A DNA stretch of 64,000 bases from CALMEC01 sp963706315 (GTDB taxonomy: Bacteria; Actinomycetota; Thermoleophilia; Miltoncostaeales; Miltoncostaeaceae), in NCBI GenBank assembly GCA_963706315.1, contig CAVPMA010000013.1, positions 186,001 to 250,000 of the forward strand, written 5' to 3'. The notes under the pieces are model-generated. The model did not search any database and had not been told where the DNA came from. It saw nothing but the letters and a program-made list of their open reading frames with translations. A program made the position numbers and the translations under genes. This document shows positions 43,017-50,417 of the stretch, in pieces (position 1 is the first letter of the stretch; every line of letters starts with the position of its first letter).

Positions 43017-45005
43017 TTACTTCAGAAGGTCGCCGATGAGGTCGCCCATGCGCTCGCGCTCCGCGAGGATGTCCCTCCGGAGCCGGTCGACAACCCCTTC
43101 GTAGATCTCCTCCATGTCCGTCCCGGGGCCGCCGGAAGGCTGCGCGGCCGAGGGTGCCCGCGCGTGCAGATCGGTGTTCGTGGCGGCGGCATCGGGGATG
43201 AATGGCTGCGCGGCCTCCGCCACATGGGACACGGCGCCGATGGCGTCGCCCAGGAACGACCGGGCGATCGCCCCGCCGTCCGGTCCCCCGATCGCTCCGG
43301 GCGGCGGCGGGAATATGACCGTCGCCGCGCCGGCGCCGTCGTCCGTGATGCCCGCACCGTACCCGGCCACGTGGCGCATGAGGCCCGTGCCGGTCGTGCG
43401 CGACACCGGCCGGCGGGGCGCGGGGACAGGTCCGGACTCCTCGCCCGCACGCACGAGGCGAAGCGGCGGGCGCGCCGGCGGGGCGGGATCATCGTGGGCG
43501 GCCCGCCGCCCGATACGCGCGACTGGGCGTGTGCCGGCGGTGGCCGGCGCACGAGCGAGGCGCGTACGCGGGGGGGCCGGCCGAGGTGGTGGCGCGGCGG
43601 GAGCGGGGGGCGCCTCGGGGACCGGGTCCGGCGCACGTGCGATCACCGGCTCGGCGGCGATGGGGTCCGCGGGTCCCGGCGTCGATGTCTGCGTGACGTT
43701 GCCCGGCGCGGCGGGTGCATCCGCGTCGGGCGCGATCCCGCCGGCCGGGGTCTGGCCTCCCGCCGTCTCGGCAGGCCCGGTCGGTAGCGCCGCTCCAACC
43801 TCGCTCCGATCGGTGCGCTCGGCACTTGGCGCGCGCGCCAGGCGCCAGCGTGCCGGCGCAGGCGCACCCGGAGCGGCGGCCGCGGGTGGCTCGGGATCCG
43901 CGATCGGCGTCCGGGGGTCCGGCGCCGAAGGCGGTCGTGCAGGCGGGAGCTCGACCGGCTGGCGCGCGAGGGTCGGGGTCGGGTCGGCGGGACTGGCAGG
44001 CGGGGGGTCGGGCCCGGCGACGAGCGGCACATCCGTCGCGGGCTGGGAGGGCCCGATCTGCCTGGCGATCGCGGCAGAGGGCGCGGTCTGCGCCTGACCG
44101 TCCTCGACGGTCGCAGGCTCGGACGGGGCAGTGGATGTGGTGGTGACCGGGGCGGGCGTCGGTGCGACGTTCAGACGAGGTGGCGCCGGCGCGGCCACCT
44201 GCTCGGCGCGCGCGGTCGGCGGGGTCTCAGCCGGTCGTGACTCGGCCCCCCCGGTGATCCTGCGAAGGAGTCGCCGGATCGGGCCGGGGGACGCGGCCGG
44301 CGGCCCTGTGGGCTCCGGCGACGGGACCGCCTCGACAAGGGTCGAAGGGTCGGCGGTCCGCGCCGGTCGCGACACCCGCGCGGCCGGCCGCGGCGGCGGC
44401 TCCGGCAGGCTCGTTCTCGCAACCCGCCGCAGCGCGACGGGCGGCCTGTCGGGAGGAACCGGCGTCGATGCCGGCGGGGCCGTTGCGGGTCCCTCGTCCA
44501 CGACCGGCTCCTCAGCGGACGGTTTGGCCTCGAGAGCTGTGGGCGGCGCGGCGCGTTCGGGCTGCGCGGTTCGGGACAGCCGGTAGCGGGGAGGGATCTC
44601 CTCGACGATGCGGGCATGCTCGGCGCCGGGGGGACGCGGCGGGCCCGCCGGCCCGGCCGCCGGGGTCGCAGCGGGCCCGGCCGGAGCCTCTGCCTCCTCG
44701 CGCGCGAGCGCCCCGCCGCCTGCGTACGGGACGCCCTGGGGCGGGCCGTCCCCGAAGATCCAGTCGAAGGCGAACTGGCTCATGTGGGCCGGCCGGCTCG
44801 TCGCCGGCTCGGACCCGGCCTCCGCCTGCCGGTGGGCCTCGGCCGGCCGGATCGTCCGTCCGATCGCGAGCCGGTTGACTCTCGCAAGGGTCGCCGGCCG
44901 GTGCTTGGCGGCCACCGACCGCGCAAGGCCGACGCCATTCTCGCGGTCGTGCGAGCCGCTTCGGGCGAGGAGGCGGCGTCCGAGGCGCCCGCTGACAGAT
45001 CTCAT
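43017..45005 (-). CDS. Large disordered Pro/Ala-rich protein of the injection-system operon
   Basis: A 662-residue protein, nearly all Pro/Ala/Arg-rich and likely disordered, with a charged N-terminal helix, an aromatic patch (MSQFAFDWIFGDGPPQG) near residue 75 and a C-terminal helix (EEIYEGVVDRLRRDILAERERMGDLIGDLL). Short VAR/LAR/IAR-plus-Ala/Pro motifs recur. Position between tube 2 and DUF6760 and the C-terminal helix match hypothetical proteins of other actinobacterial loci. It may be a length-control or chaperone protein; a typical tape measure with long coiled coils is absent. Function inferred. Confidence 0.6.
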   Translation of the reverse strand: MRSVSGRLGRRLLARSGSHDRENGVGLARSVAAKHRPATLARVNRLAIGRTIRPAEAHRQAEAGSEPATSRPAHMSQFAFDWIFGDGPPQGVPYAGGGALAREEAEAPAGPAATPAAGPAGPPRPPGAEHARIVEEIPPRYRLSRTAQPERAAPPTALEAKPSAEEPVVDEGPATAPPASTPVPPDRPPVALRRVARTSLPEPPPRPAARVSRPARTADPSTLVEAVPSPEPTGPPAASPGPIRRLLRRITGGAESRPAETPPTARAEQVAAPAPPRLNVAPTPAPVTTTSTAPSEPATVEDGQAQTAPSAAIARQIGPSQPATDVPLVAGPDPPPASPADPTPTLARQPVELPPARPPSAPDPRTPIADPEPPAAAAPGAPAPARWRLARAPSAERTDRSEVGAALPTGPAETAGGQTPAGGIAPDADAPAAPGNVTQTSTPGPADPIAAEPVIARAPDPVPEAPPAPAAPPPRPAPPRTRLARAPATAGTRPVARIGRRAAHDDPAPPARPPLRLVRAGEESGPVPAPRRPVSRTTGTGLMRHVAGYGAGITDDGAGAATVIFPPPPGAIGGPDGGAIARSFLGDAIGAVSHVAEAAQPFIPDAAATNTDLHARAPSAAQPSGGPGTDMEEIYEGVVDRLRRDILAERERMGDLIGDLLK

Positions 45006-45026
45006 GAGACCCCACCCGGCATCGCG

Positions 45027-45194
45027 TCATTCCTCCCAGACCGGGACGCCCGCGGCAGCCATCGCCTCGGCCTCCTCCAGGAAGGCCCGCCGGTCGTGGT
45101 GTTCGAGGTCGAGGATGTCATCGAGGGGCCAGTGGAGGTGGAAGGCGAGACGGGCCGCCTCCCGCAGAAGCTCTGCGGAAGACGGCCGCGTCAT
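45027..45194 (-). CDS. DUF6760 small eCIS protein
   Basis: A 55-residue helical protein: ELLREAARLAFHLHWPLDDILDLEHHDRRAFLEE. The AFHLHW-x4-ILDLEHHDRR pattern marks DUF6760, found in actinobacterial injection-system loci. ATG overlaps the stop of the upstream gene (ATGA). Function unknown, probably an assembly factor. Confidence 0.8.
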   Translation of the reverse strand: MTRPSSAELLREAARLAFHLHWPLDDILDLEHHDRRAFLEEAEAMAAAGVPVWEE

Positions 45195-45565
45195 TCCCCC
45201 AGGCGACCGTCCTCGATCTCGGAGAGGTCCACCTCGAATGCATGCCTGCACTCCGGACAGGTCACCTGACCGACCGCCTCTCCGTTCGTGTTGAGTCGCT
45301 CGTACAGGCGTTGCAGGTGGTCGAAGTCCGTCGCGAAGAGCCCCTCGACGACATCGGGAGTGATGTCGGTCACCTCCCCGATGCGTGTCACAACCCGTGA
45401 GAGCAGCAGCACCGACAGGTACGCCTCGTTCTGACGGACGTCCGGGTCGCGGAGTGGCTCGATCTCATCCCGCGCCGTGGCGAGGCGCATCGTGCCCGTG
45501 CGGTGCAACGTGCCCGCCGGATCGACGTACCCGCGTGGGAGCGTGAAATCGAACTCGGTCCGCAT
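45191..45565 (-). CDS. Small tail-assembly protein with CxxC
   Basis: A 124-residue protein: RTEFDFTLPRGYVDPAGTLHRTGTMRLATARDEIEP, then a helical part with YLSVLLLSRVVTRIG and a C-terminal CPECRHAFEVDLSE. This is like phage tail-assembly chaperone-type proteins in phage-tail-like loci. Only one CxxC is visible, so metal binding would need a partner. Coupled to DUF6760 by ATGA. Function inferred from position. Confidence 0.7.
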   Translation of the reverse strand: MRTEFDFTLPRGYVDPAGTLHRTGTMRLATARDEIEPLRDPDVRQNEAYLSVLLLSRVVTRIGEVTDITPDVVEGLFATDFDHLQRLYERLNTNGEAVGQVTCPECRHAFEVDLSEIEDGRLGE

Positions 45566-45582
45566 CGGCCGGCCCCGTCGGC

Positions 45583-46023
45583 CTACTCGGCCTCGAGCCC
45601 TTCGTGGGCGATCTGGATCTCCTCCATCGCCACGTCGGAGCTCTTGGGGTCGAGGCTCGCGCCGGTGTACTTCAGCGGGAAGCCCTGAATGAACTTCCAG
45701 CGGGAGATCGGCTGGCCGGTGTAGTCGAGCAGTTCGATAAAGCCGTCGGTACGAGCGGCATCCGGGCCCTCCTTGATGACCTGGTCACGCCACTTCCACA
45801 GCTCCTTGCTGCCGTCGACACCGCGCTTGAGCGTGATGTTCGACCACTTGATGGGTCCGACGACCTTCCGGATGACCGGTCTGCCGTTCGCGTCGATCGA
45901 GGTGCTCTCGATCACCGAGTTCTCGGAGTCGAGGCCCTGGCACTCGCGAAAGAGGCCCGCGGACTCCCGGCCGCCGATCGACAGCCGGAAATGTGATGCG
46001 GGACGTGGTTCTTTGGGCGGCAT
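45583..46023 (-). CDS. Tail tube protein 1 (gp19-like, Afp1 type)
   Basis: A 146-residue protein: SHFRLSIGGRESAGLFRECQGLDSE, then GPIKWSNITLKRGVDGSKELWKWRD, then GFIELLDYTGQPISRWKF. Full length for a gp19 tube protein, with no extension. It lies directly after the sheath gene, as in other contractile systems. Confidence 0.92.
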   Translation of the reverse strand: MPPKEPRPASHFRLSIGGRESAGLFRECQGLDSENSVIESTSIDANGRPVIRKVVGPIKWSNITLKRGVDGSKELWKWRDQVIKEGPDAARTDGFIELLDYTGQPISRWKFIQGFPLKYTGASLDPKSSDVAMEEIQIAHEGLEAE

Positions 46024-46052
46024 CTGTTAGCTCCTCCTGTCGGTTCGGGCGG

Positions 46053-47645
46053 CTAGCCCGCGGTGACCTCGGCGGCGCCGCCGCCGGTAAACTGGCTGAT
46101 ACGGAAGATCACGAACTCGGCCGGCTTCACTGGCGAGACGCCGACTTCGATGACCACCTGGCCCGCCTCGATCACCTCCGGCGGGTTCGTCTCGGCGTCG
46201 CACTTCACGAAGAACGCCTCCTCCGGGGTGGCCCCGAACAGCGCCCCATCGCGCCACGTGCGCATGAGGAAGTTGTAGGTCGAGATCCGAAGACGGGTCC
46301 ACAGGCGGTCGTCGTTCGGCTCGAAGACGGCCCACTGGGTGCCCTCGATGATCGACTCCCCGATGTAGTTGAACAGCCGGCGGACGTTGACGTAGCGCCA
46401 TTCGGGATCGCTGGAGAGCGTCCGGGCCCCCCAGACGCGGATGCCGCGGCCGGGGAACGCGCGGATGCAGTTCACCCCGACGCGGTTGAGGCCTCCCTGC
46501 TCTTCGTGCGTGACCTGGAAGCCCAGGCCGTTCGCCCCAAGCACAACTTCGTTGGCGGGTGCCTTGTGAACGCCGCGACTGCCGTCGACCCTGGCCCAGA
46601 TACCGGCCACGTGGCCGCTGGGGGGCACCATGATCGGCCGGCTGGTGATGGGATCCATCACCTCGACCCACGGGTAGTACAGCGTCGCGAACTTCGAGTC
46701 GTAGCCGGCGGTGCTCATGCGCCAGTCCAAGATGTCCTGCGGGATCATCCCGGGCGGGCCGTCGAGGATCGCCATCCGGTCGCCCATGTTCTCGCAGTGG
46801 GCGATCATCTTGCCCTGCAGATCGCGGACCTTGACGTCGTCTCCGTTGGAGCTGAGCGACCAGACGTCGGGCATGATGATCATGGTCACCTCGTCCACCG
46901 CGGCGAGGCTGCCCATGCCCTGCCGTTTGGCGACGTCACCCTCGAACTCCGCGGGGGTCACCTCCTTGGAGCCGCTGACCGACGCGCCCAGCGTGAAGCT
47001 GCCGGTGGCGGGAACCCGCTGGGCGTCGGGGAGGGAAGCGCCGGTCTCCTCGATCGCGATCAGCTTCGAGGCCGAGTTGACCTTGGTGGCGATGTGCGAG
47101 CGGCCCTTCTTGAGGGTCAGCCCCTCATGCTCCTCGCGCTCCGATCCTGCAGTGACGACGATCTTGAAGGTCGGCTCTTCGGGCGGCGGTGCCTCTTCGC
47201 CCTCCTCGCCTCCGCCACCGGCGTCCTTCGACGGCTCCTGGATCACCTCGACGGACACCGGGCCGGCGACCCCCGGCAGCGCGGTCGCCCGGTAGGCCTC
47301 GATGCCGGCGTCGGTCGACGAGGGCAGCGCGGCGGTCGGGCGCGGCGCGTCGCCGTCCCCGGACGCCACCCGGACCACCCAGCACAGGCCGCCGCCGTTC
47401 TGGAAGAAGCCATAGACGGAGTGGGCGAGGTACGCGCCTTCCATGAACGGGCCGTTGTCCGGGTTGGACGGGTCGCTGTAGGTGCGGGCGAACTCCGTCC
47501 AGTTGGATATCCGCATCGGCGTATTGGCAGGCCCCCCGGGCGCGAGACCTACGAACGCGGCAATCGAGGTTCCCACCCCCTCGATGGGCTTCGACTGCGC
47601 TGGGATCTCCTCGACGTAGACCCCTGGGGTCAGGTAAGTCGGCAT
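46053..47645 (-). CDS. Tail sheath protein
   Basis: A 530-residue protein. The N-terminus PTYLTPGVYVEEIPAQSKPIEGVGTSIAAFVGLAPGG and the C-terminal part (FVKCDAETNPPEVIEAGQVVIEVGVSPVKPAEFVIFRI) are typical. Residues about 85-320 hold an acidic/Pro-rich loop (GGGGEEGEEAPPPEEP). Only one sheath gene is seen, while Afp-type loci have three. Starts 1 base after the receiver-like gene. The sheath contracts to drive the tube. Confidence 0.93.
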   Translation of the reverse strand: MPTYLTPGVYVEEIPAQSKPIEGVGTSIAAFVGLAPGGPANTPMRISNWTEFARTYSDPSNPDNGPFMEGAYLAHSVYGFFQNGGGLCWVVRVASGDGDAPRPTAALPSSTDAGIEAYRATALPGVAGPVSVEVIQEPSKDAGGGGEEGEEAPPPEEPTFKIVVTAGSEREEHEGLTLKKGRSHIATKVNSASKLIAIEETGASLPDAQRVPATGSFTLGASVSGSKEVTPAEFEGDVAKRQGMGSLAAVDEVTMIIMPDVWSLSSNGDDVKVRDLQGKMIAHCENMGDRMAILDGPPGMIPQDILDWRMSTAGYDSKFATLYYPWVEVMDPITSRPIMVPPSGHVAGIWARVDGSRGVHKAPANEVVLGANGLGFQVTHEEQGGLNRVGVNCIRAFPGRGIRVWGARTLSSDPEWRYVNVRRLFNYIGESIIEGTQWAVFEPNDDRLWTRLRISTYNFLMRTWRDGALFGATPEEAFFVKCDAETNPPEVIEAGQVVIEVGVSPVKPAEFVIFRISQFTGGGAAEVTAG

Positions 47646-47646
47646 C

Positions 47647-48027
47647 TCACTCTCCCTGTCGGGCTTGTGTTGCGTGCTTGAGCTCGTTCAGCAAGGCATC
47701 CGGGGTCGCGATCGGGACCCGCCTCGATACTGGGCTTCCGGGGTCGAACACCTCCATCGCGGTTTCGTCCAACGCCCAGAGGATCAGCGTGGCGGTTGGC
47801 GCAGCCGCGCGAACCCGGTCGCCCAGGTCCTGCGTCCCTCGATCTCCGAGCCTGAGCACCACCGCGTCCGGCTCGATGCGCTCCGCGAGCGCCACGATCT
47901 CCGGGGCGGCCGACTCCTGGACGACCTCGACGCCGTCGTCCGCCAGCATCCTGCTCATGCCGATCTGGGTCATAGGCTCCAGGTCGCCGAGCAGGACGCA
48001 AGGACGCCGTGCCAGGTTCGAGGACAC
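47647..48027 (-). CDS. Receiver-like protein lacking the phospho-acceptor
   Basis: A 126-residue CheY-like protein: CVLLGDLEPMTQIGMSRMLADD, strand 3 as PDAVVLRLGDRG, where the expected Asp is replaced by Arg, and no Lys in strand 5. The fold is kept but phosphorylation is unlikely. It is the gene before the sheath and could act as a protein-binding adaptor. Confidence 0.65.
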   Translation of the reverse strand: MSSNLARRPCVLLGDLEPMTQIGMSRMLADDGVEVVQESAAPEIVALAERIEPDAVVLRLGDRGTQDLGDRVRAAAPTATLILWALDETAMEVFDPGSPVSRRVPIATPDALLNELKHATQARQGE

Positions 48028-48099
48028 GGTGGTGATGCTCGCGCGCGTGGGCGTCCCCGGCCAGGGCTCCGAGGAGCAGCGTTTCGGGCAGGGCGCGAT

Positions 48100-48999
48100 T
48101 CACTTTCGGTCAGCCCGCTTCCTGGCCGGCGGCTTCGGAGCCGGGCCGATCGCGATGTCGACCAACCCGCCGGGAATCGCCACGGTCGTCTCGCCCTCCG
48201 TGCCGTCGGGCGCGCGGGCGCGAAAGTGATGCTCCCCCGCGGGGAGGCGATCCATCAAAAACCTTCCATCGCGGTCGCTGACGGCCCACGATCCGGTCCC
48301 TTCCACGAGCACCCAGGCGTTGACGATCGGCTCGCCCGATCCGGTGCGGACCGTTCCGCCGATGCGGTGCGTCTCGGTGAGGGTCGCGCGGGGCGCGTCC
48401 GGGTCGAGCATGCGGATGACCTGCGTCCGCACCTCTGGGCCGCGTTCGAGCGACGCGCCGGGCTCGCACGACAGCGTGACGCAGTAGTCGATCGACGCCT
48501 TGTACTGGCCGCCGACGGTGCTCCAGAACTCGGGTCCCCCCTCCGTCCTCGGCTGGGCGACGCGGGTGTAGAGCGGATAGCGGTCGACCGGCTGCATCCC
48601 CAGCGTGCCCGCCAGCACGTCCTCTGGAAGCTCCGGATAGGCGTAGAGCGCAGCGAGCGCCTGCGACAGGAGGCGATGCTCGTCCTCGACCTCCCGTGTC
48701 CATGCGGTGAGCGCGTACGAGGTCTCCAGACGCAACGGCGGGCGAAGCTCGACGGGCAGGCCGTTCTCGGCGCGAGGCTCCCAGTCCATCGGCCGGTGGT
48801 CCTTCGATTCGCGCAGGTCGTACATGAAGAGGTTGACGGTCGGCACCGAGAGCGCCGCCGACCACTCCTTGCTGGGGGCCTCGAAGGCGATGTCGACCCC
48901 GTCGAATCCGTGCGCGGAGAGCTCGCGCCGCAGGAGTTGACGCAACGTCTCGTCCAGGTCGGCCAGCATCGTGTTGAGCGGGACCCGGATCGCGAGCAT
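48100..48999 (-). CDS. DUF4255/Pvc16-like terminator (cap) protein
   Basis: A 299-residue protein. Residues 1-190 are DUF4255: LADLDETLRQLLRRELSAHGFDGVDIAFEAPSKEW, VNLFMYDLRES, LRLETSYALTAW. The C-terminal about 80 residues are a carboxypeptidase-regulatory-like beta domain (GTVRTGSGEPIVNAWVLVEG, DRDGRFLMDRLPAGEH). DUF4255 proteins close the tail end in Afp/PVC-type particles. The C-terminal domain may decorate the end. An AGGAG site precedes ATG; M11 is an alternative start. Confidence 0.88.
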   Translation of the reverse strand: MLAIRVPLNTMLADLDETLRQLLRRELSAHGFDGVDIAFEAPSKEWSAALSVPTVNLFMYDLRESKDHRPMDWEPRAENGLPVELRPPLRLETSYALTAWTREVEDEHRLLSQALAALYAYPELPEDVLAGTLGMQPVDRYPLYTRVAQPRTEGGPEFWSTVGGQYKASIDYCVTLSCEPGASLERGPEVRTQVIRMLDPDAPRATLTETHRIGGTVRTGSGEPIVNAWVLVEGTGSWAVSDRDGRFLMDRLPAGEHHFRARAPDGTEGETTVAIPGGLVDIAIGPAPKPPARKRADRK

Positions 49000-49123
49000 T
49001 CACGCGCTCCTCTGCGACGGCGTCGGCATCGCGCCCTATGAGAGCATCGCGCCCCCCTCCGCGTACCTCCCTGGGCACGTCCTTCGGGGCAGACAATGGG
49101 GCAGGGGCGACTGCCCGTTCGGG

Positions 49124-49792
49124 TCAGGCGGGCCGAGGCTCCGCGTCGGGCGGCAGGTCCCCGTCGTTTGTTGCGGAGGCCTCGACCTCCGGCCAGGACG
49201 GGCTGTCGAGGTTCGGGTTCGGGATCATGGCATCGAAGTCCACCCAGATTCGCGGATCCTCGCGGCAGTCGAACGCCCGACACGGAATCGGGCGGTGCTC
49301 GTACACCGTGCAACGCCCGGTGCCGTGCTCGCTGTGTACGCACCACCCGTCCTCGCGCTTGGCCAGGGCGTAGGGCTGACCCGGATCCCAGCGCAGGATG
49401 CCCTCCTTGACGTCCTCGCCCGACAGGCCGATCTGGAGGCGGCAGCACGAGGCCTTGCACGCGTGGATGCGGTTCTCGCAGTCGATCGGGGGCGAGCCCT
49501 CGTACTCGTGCTTGCCGACCTCGAAGTCCTGGCGGATCACCGCCATCCCACGTGTCAGGAACCTTCGCCGTACCGGCTCCCGCGCCCGCTCGGTCGCGGC
49601 GTCGAGCTCCTCGCGTGTGACGACGCCCCGGTCAACGAGCAGCTCGACGAGCGCGTCAACTGTCTTCGCCGCCTCCTCCAGCTCCGTGGTGTTGGCGTTC
49701 GCCCGGTCGTGGGTGTAGATCAGCCCCCACAGGATCTCGGCCGTCGAGAGGCCCTCGTCGAGGGTGCCCTGCGGCGGTCGCGGCTCAGCCAT
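49124..49792 (-). CDS. YkgJ-family Cys-cluster protein 1
   Basis: A 222-residue protein. It has the Cys-cluster pattern: CENRIHACKASCCRLQ, WCVHSEHGTGRCTVYEHRPIPCRAFDC. YkgJ-like proteins bind a metal or Fe-S cluster through these Cys. It is a close paralogue of the upstream gene with an added N-terminal helical region. Overlaps the upstream gene by 8 bases. Its role in the eCIS is unknown. Confidence 0.85.
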   Translation of the reverse strand: MAEPRPPQGTLDEGLSTAEILWGLIYTHDRANANTTELEEAAKTVDALVELLVDRGVVTREELDAATERAREPVRRRFLTRGMAVIRQDFEVGKHEYEGSPPIDCENRIHACKASCCRLQIGLSGEDVKEGILRWDPGQPYALAKREDGWCVHSEHGTGRCTVYEHRPIPCRAFDCREDPRIWVDFDAMIPNPNLDSPSWPEVEASATNDGDLPPDAEPRPA

Positions 49793-50417
49793 CGACCTGC
49801 TGCTTCAGGCAGTCGGGCCAGTCCGGGTCGTGGAGCCGGGGGTTCGGGACCCGGCCCTCGAAGTCGAGCCAGATCCGGCTGTCGCCGCTACAGTCGAACG
49901 CCCGGCACGGGATCGGCCGGTGCTCGTACACCGTGCAGCCACAGGTCCCCTCGTCCATGTGGACGCAGTAGCCGTCGGCCGTCTTGGCGAGGGCGTAGGG
50001 GTGGAACGTGTGCCAGCGGAGGACACCCTCCTCGACGTCCTCGATCGACAGCCCGACCTGCAGCCGGCAGCACGCAGCCCGGCAGAGATGCACGCGCTGC
50101 TCGCAGTCGATCTGCGGGATGTCGGCGAACTCGTGCTTGGAGACTTTGAACTGGCGATGGATGATCACGTTGCCCTGCTCGACCATGCGGTCCCGGACCG
50201 CCGCGGCCGCGCGCGCGCGGGCGGCCTCGACTTCGTCGCCGTCGAGCACCCCGCGCTCGACGAGGAGGCCGACCAGGCCGACGAGGCGTGCGATGAGGTC
50301 CTCGAGCTCGACCGTGTTCGCGTTCTCCCGTTCGTGCGAGTAGACGAGGCCGGCTCGAACGCCGGCCCCGGCTGTGCGGGCATGCGCACCTGCGGGTGGG
50401 TCGTCGCGCCCGGACAT
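49785..50417 (-). CDS. YkgJ-family Cys-cluster protein 2
   Basis: A 210-residue paralogue: DCEQRVHLCRAACCRLQ, YCVHMDEGTCGCTVYEHRP, IPCRAFDCSG. The N-terminal regions of the pair share SHERENANTVELEDL and VERGVLDGDEVEA-like segments. The start overlaps the DUF4157/OmpA stop by one base (TGATG). A tandem duplication within the operon; both copies keep all cluster Cys. Confidence 0.85.
   Translation of the reverse strand: MSGRDDPPAGAHARTAGAGVRAGLVYSHERENANTVELEDLIARLVGLVGLLVERGVLDGDEVEAARARAAAAVRDRMVEQGNVIIHRQFKVSKHEFADIPQIDCEQRVHLCRAACCRLQVGLSIEDVEEGVLRWHTFHPYALAKTADGYCVHMDEGTCGCTVYEHRPIPCRAFDCSGDSRIWLDFEGRVPNPRLHDPDWPDCLKQQVDG

Noticed and set aside
37042..48999. Interpretation as a prophage or a T6SS
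   Set aside because: No capsid, portal, terminase or TssJLM-type membrane genes; DUF4255, AAA+ ATPase, DUF6760 and DUF4157 fit an eCIS better.
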